This document shows positions 29,920 to 41,400 of a stretch of DNA of 64,000 nt, piece after piece. The notes below the pieces were generated by a model, which was not told the DNA's origin, did not search any database, and saw only the letters and a list, made by a program, of their open reading frames with translations. Position numbers and translations under genes: made by a program. Every line of letters starts with the position of its first letter. The first letter of the stretch is position 1. The DNA lies in the NCBI GenBank assembly GCA_029204225.1, contig CM055114.1, positions 16,825,502 through 16,889,501 of the forward strand, read 5' to 3'. This DNA is from Diphasiastrum complanatum (taxonomy: Eukaryota > Streptophyta > Lycopodiopsida > Lycopodiales > Lycopodiaceae).

Positions 29920-30690
29920 TCAAAAAATCTGAATTCTGAGACAGTAGTGTGTAGGATCCATATCTGTCAGCTTGTATTCTTGTGCTAACATGCATTTGGT
30001 ATCCTTCAACAACTTCAAATTATTACTGAACAATAAAGTATCATCAACATACAAAATAATGATGATGAAGGAATTCGATACAAACTTGAAATAAACATTC
30101 GAGTCTGCCGAGTTTGGGATGAAACCTTTCTCGATTAAGAAAGCATTAATTTTATGAAACCAGGCTCTTGGAGACTGCTTCAGGCACACTAGGTGCTCCT
30201 TTCCCTTTAGCTTGTATCCTTCTAGCTGGGATATGTAGATTTTCTCTTCAATGGTGCCATTGAGAAAGGCAGTTTGGACATCCATTTGATGAACTTCAAG
30301 GTCGACTGTAGCTGCATAGGAAAGAAATAAACAAATTGAAGCATGCTTTACCACAGGACTGAAGGTTTCATAAAAAACCAAATCTAGAATCTGGGAGAAG
30401 CCTTTGGCTACCAATATGGCCTTGTATCGATTTATTTGACCTTCAGCACCATACTTCACCTTGAATAACCACCTGCATGGAATCAAATTCTATCATTTGG
30501 CAGTTCAGTTATAGTCCAGGTTTGATTCTCGATTAGAGAATTGAATTTTGCATCCGTGGCAGCTTTTCGCTATTCAGCATCAGGTGTTGTCATTGCCTCA
30601 TGGATAATCCATGAATCGAGATGGAGGCTGTCTGATCGATTTGATCTTCCAGTAGTGTACGAGTTTTGAAGCTCATTATTTTAATAAAAA
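29920..30690 (-). pseudogene. Cop-F: copia reverse transcriptase fragment
   Basis: Minus-strand RT, N-terminal two thirds: ENQTWTITELP (near 30520), then WLFKVKYGAEGQINRYKAIL, YETFSPVVKHASI, HQMDVQTAFLNGTIEEKIYI, LKQSPRAWFHKINAFLIEKG (LYGLKQ is shortened) and LYVDDTLLFS. No gag, protease, integrase or LTR is attached. It is a different lineage from Cop-A/C/E by motif wording. Confidence 0.85.
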
Positions 30691-31640
30691 ATTAAAGTCC
30701 TTGTGGTTCAGACATAAAAAAATTTCAAAATTTCTCTGGTCTCAACCCTCATACAAATTTGCCTTACTAAGTGCGAGTTCCTAGGGCTGTGTGCGAGTTT
30801 TAAAAATTAGTCCAGATATGTGTGCGAGTTCTATTTGTGGAGAGAATCCCTTAAAGCCTCACATAAGCAATTTTTCTTTTAGGGTAAACTCGCACAGAGG
30901 GTACAAATGACTTGGAAATTTGTTGAGGAAGCTAAAAATAGCATGGATGAATTTTAGTTCTCGTCCTCAATATATGTGCGAGTTTGGCAAAAATAGCATT
31001 GACTGTTCAAAATTCAAACTTTTCTCACTGGAAGGAACTTGCACAGGGTATTAAGAACTCGTGCAACTAGTTCTTGAGCCATAATGGCAGTGGGCGAGTT
31101 TGTTCTTGAAGATTTTTCTGAAAAAGTTGGGTTTAAGTTGATGTTTTTTTACAAGGGAATGGAAGAAGGTACAATGAAACTGGAAATAAGAAATAAAGCT
31201 AATGGAAGGAAAATGAAATAAGAAGCAACATATTACATGAAATGAGAGGTAACGATGCCAATGTTGTATTTTTAGTATCTTCTTAGGTTCTATTATGGAG
31301 GTCTCCCATCTAATAGATTTAGAATGATACTAAAATGCGTTGTGTAGGGTGCGTACGGATAAGATCCACTCAAATCATTGTTCTCTATTGAGTGCTAGAT
31401 ATCTTCACAGGTGGTCATCTAGAAGATGTAGCAAATTGGGAAGGAAATGCTATGAAGGTCTCCCGTCTAGTGATTTCCTACTTAAGAAGCAAACAATAGT
31501 AATTAACTCCACAAGGGGAAAGATAAACAAGGTGAGATAGAGATTAACCCCATAAGCACACTCACCATAAACCTAAACCAAATACTCCTATTGCCTTTGA
31601 TACTGTTATCAAGATGCGCAGATTTGAACCTTCAAGATGT
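30691..31640. other. No gene recognised; recurring gtgcgagtt words
   Basis: About 0.95 kb without a recognisable protein. Between 30768 and 31095 the word gtgcgagtt, its reverse complement aactcgcac, or a near match recurs about seven times at irregular spacing. A partial duplication, ggtctcccatctaatagatt / ggtctcccgtctagtgattt, lies at about 31300 and 31465. Origin unknown; possibly LTR or leader DNA. Confidence 0.4.
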
Positions 31641-32190
31641 CCTTCTGAGCAGACCTGGGCTAGAACTAGAGGCCATTTTGACACTGGCTTTAATAGAATG
31701 AACCTTCATCAAGCTAGAATCTGGAACTGGAAAAGACCTTTCTTTAAGTGCAGATGCGGTGATAAATGCAAAAATAATTCTTCTATCATATAGTTTGATC
31801 ACTCTATCTGGTATATAATGAATAATCTTTCCATTTTCTTTCCTGGTGCGTCTCTGCAAAATCAGCTTAATGCCTTTTTCCTTTGGTTGCATAAACCTGC
31901 TAGAGAGGTTCCCATTGTGGATTGAATACCTTGTGGTAGGTGCTCGAACCCCTACAAATTTTTGCCTCAACAGCAATTCGTTCAGCATAATTAGAGAGGT
32001 CCATATAAATTTTTTCAATCATGCTAAGGGATTCCTTCTTTTTAATAAAATTCGTATAAATATTGATCCAATCCATGATGTACATCAAATCAATAAGGCA
32101 AAAATTTTTATCATCTGGGCCAGCAGCATTACAGGTAGTCATATCATAAGCAGTAATCAAATTGTGAACTTCAACAACTTTTTTCATGCA
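31640..32190 (-). pseudogene. Unknown degraded coding fragment
   Basis: Two overlapping minus-strand frames, 32187-31900 (MKKVVEVHNLITAYDMTTCN, LIDLMYIMDWINIYTNFIKK) and 32018-31632 (RVIKLYDRRIIFAFITASAL, FPVPDSSLMKVHSIKASVKM), read as one soluble, helix-rich protein of about 170 residues joined by a shift near 31910. It has ordinary amino-acid composition and no low complexity. I recognise no family, and no retroelement motif is present. It could be a captured or relict host exon. It lies about 0.5 kb left of a LINE fragment. Confidence 0.35.
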
Positions 32191-32690
32191 ACATATAATG
32201 GTCTGAACAAAAGGACTAGGAGGAGGAAGGGCTTCCCATAGCCAAGAGTCACCGCATCATGAACCCATCCTGTGGACTACATCATACAATAGACCTTGTT
32301 AGCCATAAAATACAAGTAAAGGTAAAGGTTTGGTGCTACCCCGACCAAAGGGTAGCCGGGGTGGCATCAGAGATGCTAGAGAGAGAGTAACAAGATTTCA
32401 CATAGTCCCTCTTGACAAGTCAAGACCAAACCCTTTGAACCCTTCAATTTATAGCATAACAGGTAAAAATATAGCTGTATAAAGTATAACAGTACAGAGT
32501 ACCATAAAGGGAAGCAAGTTCTAAGACACCCAGTTGTTACCTGCCACCATCCCACACAACAAAACTGCACAAGTTAGTCGCGTGAGGAAGACAGGTGTCA
32601 TAGTTGAGCATCAGTTGTTATCCATGTCCGAAACAAGATTCACTGTAAAAGGTAGATCCTTGTTTGATAACATTCTGAATGTTTGATTTG
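32190..32690. other. No gene recognised
   Basis: About 500 bases without coding signal. An imperfect hairpin (accccg ... cggggt) at about 32338-32362 is followed by tggcatcagagatgc. This resembles an initiator-Met primer site, but no LTR pair supports that. Confidence 0.35.
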
Positions 32691-33064
32691 CCATTGATGC
32701 TGCTTTATGGTTTAACTATCCGACTTTATTGGTCAAGATTGGCTTTGGTAAAGCTTTTGATCGTATTAGTTGGAATTACCTTATTGCATGTTGCTCTTCA
32801 TTTGGCCTCTCTGACTATCTCACGAAGCTTATATCTGCCCTTTTCGCTTCTGCCTCCTCTACCATTCTCTTTCAGGGAGTCCTTTTGTCGTCCTTCTCTG
32901 TTTCTTGTGGCATCAAACATGGTTGTCCCCTTTTCCCCTATCTTTTTGTTATTGCCATGGAGCCGCATATTTTTCACCTTCTTAAGCTGAACTCCTCCCT
33001 TGCCTTCCGTCCTTTCATTTTTTGTGACATTCCTCTTGGTCCCCAGTTATTTGTTGATGGAAAG
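32690..33064 (+). pseudogene. LINE-N: non-LTR reverse transcriptase fragment
   Basis: Plus strand: VKIGFGKAFDRISWNYLIAC (RT motif with catalytic Asp), FGLSDYLTKLISALFASAS, then CGIKHGCPLFPYLFVIAMEP, the central L1-type RT block. It ends at LFVDGK, where the YADD box should be, exactly at the start of the Gyp-I LTR (33065). Only about 125 residues remain. The small replacement VDGK suggests decay of the ADD box before or at the insertion. Confidence 0.82.
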
Positions 33065-34184
33065 TGTTGAAAAGTTGCAACTCTTTTGGAGGTGCTTTTT
33101 ATAACCCTTTCTTTGGCTATCTACTTTTAGAAATCCTTTAGGACCATAGAAATGAGTCTATAAAAAATAAATAAATTTGGAGTCCTCTAGAGATATATAC
33201 GTGCACCTAAAATTACCCGTGTGAAGTGCTGAAAAGTGCTAAAAATTGAAGTTTTTTGGGGATAAATTGTCATCCATTTACAGAGAAAAAATTTAAGTCT
33301 TCCAATAACACAATGAAGAGTCAAGTCTAGTTCCACACATACAATTGAAAGATTGAAATTTCAATCATTTAATGGCATGTTATGTCTCCTCAAGTCACCG
33401 AGGGTTTTATGCGCACTTTTGTGCACAAAAGTGTGCTAAAAACAACTCTGTGAAGAATTGAAAAAGATTATCTATGTTAGATATAGGGGTCTTATGTTTT
33501 TTATATTAAGCATCTAGGTGTGGGTTGTTGATAGGAAGAAATTTGGCATAGATGGCAAATTATGCATTTCCACTTGTAATGCCACTATTGAGCCAAAATA
33601 GAGTAAGAGGCTAAACTTGTGCCAATTATAGTGTAGACAAGTGTAATGCTTTTGTTTGATGAATTCTAAGAGGTCCAATAGGATTTAGAGGTGGAACCAT
33701 GTGAGGTCCAATAGGAATTTGAGATGTGCTTGAATATAGTCCAATAGAATTAAGAGGTGCATGGATCAATGGTCCAATAGGATTAAGAGGTAACAAAGTG
33801 TGGTCCAATCATAATTAAGCATAGTGGTAGCTCGTGGATCTACTAGTATCATTGTACTCCTCATTTTGGATCTAATTGATTTGGTGATTGTGTGGATTTT
33901 GAGTGTCATTGGATTTCTAGCTTTCTCTCTCTACCCGAGAGCTCATGATGGTTTTTCTCTCTCTACTTGAGGAGAGCAGCTTGTTTTTACTTAGAATAAT
34001 TTTTGAATACTTTCCACACGTGTGAGTGAGAGTTGGAAGTGATTGAATGCATGTAGTAGTGTGTTTTTGCCATAGATTCAAAGATAGATCTTGAATCTCA
34101 ATCTAGTCTTGATCTTGGTGCATCTACACACCTTAGGCGATCACAAGTACATGTTGTGGATAGTCCACACGTGTGAAATCAACA
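33065..34184 (+). repeat. Gyp-I candidate 5' LTR, about 1.12 kb
   Basis: Begins tgttgaaaag at the LINE-N break and ends gtgtgaaatcaaca (TGTTGA/TCAACA inverted ends). A decayed primer site, caatatcaaaac at 34199-34210, would match tggtatcagagc with only transitions (four G to A, one T to C). If so, the LTR might end as late as 34198. It contains a minisatellite (33660-33810) and two CACACGTGTG G-box palindromes. No partner LTR was found. Confidence 0.5.
33660..33810. repeat. Minisatellite: ggtccaatagg units
   Basis: About five degenerate units of roughly 30-37 bases built on ggtccaatagga(t)ttaagagg. On the minus strand they would encode repeated LNPIGPL. This is a repeat inside the candidate LTR, not a gene. 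Confidence 0.65.
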
Positions 34185-34303
34185 AACTCTAGCTTTAACA
34201 ATATCAAAACAGGTTAAAACATTTGGAACTTGAATGGAATGTTTGAAATCTTTGGTAACTTGCAAACCTGCTGCTGCTCGCCAGGCCCTTCTTACCACCC
34301 TTC

Positions 34304-35560
34304 TTGCCACTTCCAATGTACGAAGTCCCTTCTCTTCCATCACATCTTCTTCTCACCACCACAGCTCCCATCATCAACACTATTGCCACCACTTTCCCCT
34401 TTACCACTCCTCCTATTACTCTCTTCACCCTTCCCCCTGACTTTTTGAGCAACGTCCATGGAATCCAGCCAAGTGTTTTTGTCCCATCTCAGCCCATGGC
34501 TGTTTATGCTACCAATGTTGTGCAAGCTACACTTGAAGCCCTACAACAAGTCAACATGGTTTGCCAAATAGTCAACCAACGGAAGAATCTGATATCAAGA
34601 TGAGAAGGGACGAATTTGTATGCACCTACATTGAGTGCTTTAAGCGTCTCAAGGTTGAATGCGTTGATGAGAAAATCATAGAAAAAATGGCTACCAAACT
34701 CTTTTTGGTAGGCTTACTAATCTATCAGATTAGAACTTAAATCAGCTGACTCATATGACCAGCTGAAAGAGGTAATGGATGACGCCATTAGAGAAGAAGA
34801 TGAAGGATCCGATGATGATTATGATCATCGTGATCGCAAGGGGAAAGCTCCTATTAAAAAATGATTCACACCCTAAGGACACCTCTAGTTCTAATTCCAC
34901 TGATTTGCTACACCACATGGATACCTGGCAAAAAACTTAGCAAGCCCAAATGGATAAGCTTACCGCTGATCTCCAAAAAGTGCTTAAAGATATGGCTGCA
35001 AAGACCTATCTTTCCTGAGAGAATGTGTGGTGCCCTATTTGTTCCCAAAACCAAACTGCCAACGAGTGCCCACATGTGAAAACATATTTCTCGCAAAATG
35101 CAAGACCGATGTATAGGCAATATCGGCCCCCTGGTCCACCACCTTACAAACTTCAACAGACTTATTAGCGACCAGGACAATTTCAGCCACGACCTCCAGG
35201 CCCACAACAATTTCAGCCTAGACAGCCTTATGTAGTAAATCCACAAGCACCTGCTCACTATGTTGATCAAGCTACATATTACGTTGAAGAAACCCAAGAT
35301 ACTAGTTATCAAGTGGACCCGACATACCAATATGACACCACGGTTGTAGTTTATAATCCATACCAGCCATACTATATAGCTCCACAAGTAAGTTATGCGG
35401 CACAATCCATGCCTGCTTTGAGGGGTTGTTTTTTTTGTGCTAGCAAACATCCTAGCATATCTTGTCTGTAAGCTCAAGTTCCCACCTCTATGTGATAATT
35501 GCGGAATTGAGCACCATACGAAAGACTGCCCAAATCGACCTAAACCTTTTGTTCCAGTTT
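34304..35560 (+). pseudogene. Gyp-I gag, heavily decayed
   Basis: Pieces in shifting plus-strand frames. There is an N-terminal part (MAVYATNVVQATLEALQQVN), then YIECFKRLKVECVDEKIIEK and LTYDQLKEVMDDAIREEDEG (homologous to the TRG-J gag), then a Pro/Gln/Tyr-rich stretch (QFQPRQPYVVNPQAPAHYVD). Zinc-knuckle remnants are CPICSQNQTANECPH and CDNCGIEHHTKDC; the second has CX2CX4HX4C spacing. Many stops are present. It forms the gag half of a gypsy element whose LTR is to the left. Confidence 0.7.
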
Positions 35561-35579
35561 GTTTCAGTTCAAGTTGAGA

Positions 35580-36400
35580 CCTTACCAGCTATAGTTATGA
35601 CTAGAGCTCAGAGAGCAGCCAACTGCAAAATGGATAGATGACTTGATGATTAAGCTGCCATACTCAGTGAGAACTCCAATCCCTTAGTCTATCCTAATCC
35701 TATTGAGCAATTCAAACTCCGAGATGAGTTTCAGAAATAGCTGCAAGACGCTGATAATGAAACACACTTTACCCCACAACCGATATGACCCACTCCGAAA
35801 GATTCTGCGAAAGAAGGCACTGAAGTATGGGGTGACCTACTCCAGGCCAATGTCACTTTGCCCTTCCGTGTGTTGTGGAAATACACTGGAAAATGGAGGC
35901 ATGAGTTAGCACCATGGACAAGACTCAAGACTTAGCTTCTGAACTTTATGAAGTCACCTTACACCTCACAAACCCATTCAACAAGCAAGGAAACATTAAG
36001 CTTCCAACCACCCATGCAAACTCACGAGTAGTATCTACTATACTGGATGGGAAATCTGGAGTCAATATCATATCCACTTCACTAATGAAAGAATTGGAAC
36101 TAGAAGTTGTTTGAATTTGCCAAATTGTCAACTCCGAATGGTCGATCACAGTGTTGTTCGACCACAAGGTGTGATACGTATTGGTCAAAATCATCGGGTT
36201 GAAATTTACACTTGATTTGGTTGTTTTGGACATGTCAAACAATAATGCCTACTCTTATGAACTATTGCTTGGTCGCCCTTGGCTTTCTAATGCACATGTA
36301 GTATACGACTAGAATAAGGGACGAGTCACGTTTAGCAATCGAGACCAGTTGGTGACCATCAATTCAGTATAAAAGATCAAGCCTGCACGCGTAATAGATG
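35580..36400 (+). pseudogene. Gyp-I retropepsin remnant
   Basis: LTNPFNKQGNIKLPTTHANS, then STILDGKSGVNIIS: the active site, where DSG has become DGK. Then ELELEVV, LKFTLDLVVLDMSNNNAYSY and ELLLGRPWLSNAHVVYD, ending KGRVTFSNRDQLVTI. The LGRPWL hallmark matches the two protease domains of Gyp-G. A stop follows ELELEVV. There is no RT after it. Confidence 0.72.
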
Positions 36401-38450
36401 ATGGATCTTCCACTACTGAATCCCTATTGGAACCATACCGTGACACTCAGTAAATGGGGCACTATACGCAGCCTACTGATATCATCAACTGAAGTCATAA
36501 TTTAGCAACGATTGACTGATTGTATTAATGCATAATATTGTTTCTTAAATATCGGTAGTTCAAATACCAAAGACGGGCCATGTGAACCATCAATCACTTT
36601 GGATACTCCCATCTTTAATGTCCGATTCATTGAAATTCTCCCGCACAATGATGAGTTGAATCAATTTTGTTGTATGTAGATGAAAAAAAATGTCTTACAT
36701 TCCTATCCACCCCATGACCTAGAAGAAATTTCTGACATGGTTGTATTAGAATACATGGGAGCACTTCCACAACGTCTTATTCTGGAATCTCCTAAACCTT
36801 TATCGCCATTAGCAACAGTAAGCAGGGTAAAGACTAAGCCTATTAAGACTTCCTGTGTCAAGAAACCTACCTTAGAGTGGGACATCCATGAATCGGAGTG
36901 CAACTCATTTGTGTGTAAAACTACAAAGATGGTTTTGTGATCAAAATTTTGTTAAAAAATGCAAAGTTGAGAGACAAAGAATATAACAAAATGTCCAGAG
37001 AACGTTTGAATCAACTAAGTAAGATGACACTTAGCAAAAATGATGTAAAGATTTTTGGATGAGAATTTTAATATTTGTCTCAAAATTGAATCTATGTAGT
37101 GGTGTTTATTTATTGTGCACAATTGCTCTTCTTCTTATGAACTTTTTAGATAAACTTGTAGTCTCAAAAGGTCTAATGGATAGAAAGCCCAAGCCCATGA
37201 GCTTTTATAGGGTAAAGGGCTCTATAGGTGTAAAGCCCCATGGGAATTTAGCATATTATGCACAAAAGCTAAATTATGGGTGACTTTTGACACCCTACTC
37301 GCAAATAATCAGTGTAAATCAAGCCAAAAAAAGAAGAGATTTCATACATTATTTATGTAGGTTAATTCTTTAAGACACCAATAGTTGTTAGATTATAAAA
37401 ATATGCTAAGAAAAAAATTTGGTGGATTATGTTGGGTAAACCACTTGTGCCAAGGCAAATTTTCAAATTATCACTTTCCCAACCTCAAGCATTGGGCCCT
37501 CACTCTTGAATGCCTTGCTCGGGAATGTAATCCTCAAATAAAAAGGGCATTATACAAACTTGTCATTTGAACCATGCACATCATGCTCCATAACACCCAT
37601 GGGCATTGTGAAATCACCAACCAAATTATAAAAAGGCTCATAATCAGCAAGTAAAAATAAAATAAAGTAGCTAGAAATAAAGTCTCTCATGATGTTTACA
37701 GCTTGGAAAGTTTTGGTTCTTAAGAGTTTCCATGTTTTAAGAACTTGGGTGAGCAACCACCCCATGGCTCCAAGTTCTAAAAACATGAAGAGCCCCCATG
37801 TGTGAGCTTTCTACGAAATGTAAAATGAATGACTCAAGTCTTTATAACACTTTTGCTACATCTTCTCCAAGCAAAATTTGACTAGTAATATGACTTGAGA
37901 TTTCTCTCAACCTTCCACTCAAAACAACCTTCTATGCGGAATGTTGTGTAATTTGTCAACTTTGACAAATTTTTCATAAAAGCGACTATCTTGATTTCAC
38001 GTCAAGGAAGTGCCTTTTGGCCTTAAACAAGCCTCAATAGTCACCTCTCCCAAGGGTCCTTACCCCTTGGAAAGACTTGGGGCAAGGGCCCTTTTGCCTT
38101 AATTGGGCCTCAAACATTGACTGTGCCCCCTTCCTCGTGAAATCAATTATTCACTTTTTGCGAACAAAACAATGATTGTTAAGTGAAATCTCTCCAAAAT
38201 ATGGAAGGCTTGCAAAATATTGAATTTTTTTTTTGATTCACATCAGGAAGGTCTCTTTTGCTTTGGGCTGTAGAGACTTTGGCCAAAGAAATCTGGGAAG
38301 GTCTCTTTTGCCTTGGGCTATAGAGACTTTGGCCAAAAAATCTGAAGAGGGATTTTGTGTTCAAAATAAAGTTAAATTTGAGGCCATAATTGAGGCCATA
38401 ATTTGAGGGCCTTAGAGCAATAAAATATGCTCGTACAAAAATAATACGAA
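36400..38450. other. Unassigned stretch, probable element remains
   Basis: About 2 kb. A plus-strand frame at 36680-36940 (86 codons, Pro/Leu/Lys-rich) follows the Gyp-I protease and may be its continuation before RT, but no motif proves it. From 36950 to 38240 I see AT-rich DNA with no domain. A 50-base tandem duplication is listed separately. Confidence 0.4.
38246..38344. repeat. 50-bp tandem duplication
   Basis: Two adjacent copies starting ggaaggtctcttttgc, period 50, with a few differences. Each contains tagagactttggccaaa. No gene is evident. Confidence 0.8.
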
Positions 38451-41400
38451 GGCCGCAACAAGGCTCCAGCTCTACTTTGGTCAAAGCAAAGAGCCATCCA
38501 TCCATCCATTCATCTATGCATGGAAAGGCGAAGCCAGAGGAGAGAGAGAGAGAGAGAGCGCGAGAGATCGAGGGAGACGAGACAATGTCTATGGCGTTCA
38601 TCTTCTCCGAATGCTATAATGCCATTGTAAATAAAACGGAGATCTCTTCGCTCTAGAAGCTATCATTTATCTGTAATAGTTTGAGTTTTGATCAGAAACT
38701 TATTGTTGTCGTGGATGCTAGCTTTCTGAAGTTCCTTCGAAGGCGCGGAGTATTTTGGAAAGGATTAAGCTTGAATCAGCCATGCATTTTGTGCTGTGGA
38801 GGTTGAAAGGCCTTCACTAGCTTGATTTTTTGGTTTAGATGGCTGAAATAGTCATTTGACTGGATCGCTTATTACGTAAAGTAGGCTGTATATGAATTTA
38901 CGTGAGCAGACTCTGGTTTGTGCCTTTTCCACGGTTGAGGGGATTCTCACGTTGTCGTTCGTATCCTTGGGCAATTAGTTGGGATTCCCGCTCGCAGAGA
39001 AGCCAAGATGTGGCAATAAGACCAAGGAGTTTATATGGAAAAATTCTTACGTTAAGGGATGATAAATGACGAGGGAGCTGCTGTGATAGGCCTGAAGCTT
39101 ATGGGTACTTCTTTTTGCCAAAACAACTCCCTGGTTGGTACTACAAATCTTAACGACACTGGCAAAAGCTGTTATATTTATTAATCTGTTAGAGTTGCAG
39201 ATGGATCTTGAATTTTGATTCAACATGGCAGGTGTCAATTTTTCTGCACAGAATAATGTTTGAATAAGTATCTGTCGTTCGTAGTTAGGGGGAGCTCTTG
39301 ATTGACTTCGAGTTAATCATAACCTTTGCGCATCATAAATCGACTATTATCTAGCAAACACTTTAGGTTTGTATGTCATTAAAAATGTGCTGCATATGCT
39401 AATGGTTTGAGGGTTATATATCAGGTATACTACTTCTTGCACCGGGTGCTTAGTGATAGATTTGTTGAACAGGTTCGCCTTAAGAGGAAGTTGTACGAAG
39501 ATAAACGCCGAAATCCGAAAGGTTGATGAGTGATAATAGTTCAATTTACGACGTTTCATAAGTATCATTGAGATCCATTGTTTGGATCGTCTTTTCTTCT
39601 ATTATGCGATGTTACCGTAATGTTTTCGACCAGATCAGTTGTTCGACGCTCAAGAGAAAAGCTATCTAGTGGAGTCGACTCTCCATAAATATATAATGTC
39701 TGTTTCTCCCAGCCTGAATAGAGAGTGAATGGTGAGATATTAATCCTCTTATTATAATTTGCTGCATCAAAACTGAGGGCCTTCAGAGGCCCTTAAATTC
39801 TGGATGCTACGACGTTTCTGTCGGTTTTCTTAGAACTAATGCCACCACTACTTAAGGATAATGAAACTTTCAAAACTATCCCATCCTCATTCGTGATGTA
39901 TCAAATTGTCTACTTTGAGCTGTGGGGATGCATGGTGAGATGCCATTCCCATAATATCTAACATACCGCACTAGAATGAAGACCTACAGATTCCAGAAGA
40001 TAATCCAATAACGACTAGAAATATCAAGGCCTGTAGAAGACCTTTGATTACCAATCAGAAATATTACGTAATGGAATATTTTGGAGTGCTATAACAGCCT
40101 CGTACCTAGAAATTATCAAGCGAGCAGTCTCATTCTGCGCAGTTGATGCGCCAATCACGTAGAAGAGTTTCTCTGAATTCGATGCTCTTATTTGAAAGGC
40201 GGATAGAGTCCAATCTTTCGGATCAGTAACAAGGTAGGCAATTTAAGCTACTCATCGGCCTCTTTGACTACGGAATGTTCTCTCTCTTTATTCGTTGCAA
40301 AGAACAAATCGACTTAAAGCTTGGAAATTGCGAAAGGCAACAAGGTTAATACCTAATAAGCTTTTTGTAAACAGGAAAACAGGGTAAATTTTTTTTTGCT
40401 TTTGAGCAGGAAATAGACTCAGTTAGTGAAGGATTAGATTCAAATACAAGAAATATGATCTCAATTTTGTTAACTTCAACCATCTTCAAATCTAATTCTG
40501 CTTTCACGTGAATATTGTGGTATGTAGATTGACTGATGTTTGTCACTTTTGGAGTTGCAAATGGGCCATGGTGCAACTGAAACTACTGCAACAAAACTGA
40601 TGTCGGTCACATGAGGAGAGATGTCGGCCACATGAAGAAACTGTGTCACCAAAAATTTCATTATGTGGTTGCAATAGAGGATCCAGGAGCTCGGAAACTA
40701 AAAGATGCCGTATAGTGAGAAAAAGATGTCATACAGTGCGGTCAAAGTGCAGAAAGCACCTCTGGTGGCTTGTCTTACATGTCCTCTTTGTGATAACCTT
40801 TTTCGTGACGCCACCACAATTTCTGAATGTCTTCATACATGTAAGCTACTTTACTGAGTCGCTTGAGCATATAGCAAATAGTATCGTATGAATGTACGTG
40901 TTATCTGTGCTTTTTCCATAGGGTAGTTGTTTCATGCTATTACGATTGCAGTGAATAAGAGCATATTCATCATCAATTTTTAACATCTGTAAATCTTGGT
41001 TTTAGTTACTCCTAAAAGGCTTCAAAGGTTAGTCTTTCTTTCATATATCAAATTGTCATCTTGCCATCTTTCGTCTGAATCACAAGCTCACGTTTCTTTC
41101 AGCAACTTAGCTATGATATGATCTTTCAAAGGAACACTTGGGTATGTTCTGCAATCTGCAAGGATCATTGCCATTTAGTTAAATTTTCAGTCCAGAATCC
41201 AGACTCAAAGATCTATTATCATGTAATAAACATGGCATGGTCAGTGAAAAACCGTTCTGACAACAGACTACTTAGCCCCTGGTACTGAGCCAGCAAGATA
41301 TAGCTTCTTTTACCCATGAGGTTAATACTATTTATTGACATCAAATCTCAAGTGGTTCCTTCACTGAAGTGAACGACAAAGAAAATTTCAGACTGTAAAA

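Noticed and set aside
30768-31095. gtgcgagtt repeats as a CRISPR-like array
   Set aside because: Word length is only 9, spacing is irregular, orientation varies, and the genome is clearly plant nuclear.
32338-32375. tggcatcagagatgc as a primer binding site
   Set aside because: No LTR pair, no TG...CA boundary and no downstream gag. It is probably chance or too decayed to use.
33626-33808. 60-codon minus-strand frame with LNPIGPL repeats as a repeat protein
   Set aside because: It is the translation of a minisatellite inside a candidate LTR. No support for expression.
34908-35477. 189-codon minus-strand frame
   Set aside because: Antisense to the decayed Gyp-I gag, whose plus strand shows zinc-knuckle and gag phrases. 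The minus translation has no domain.
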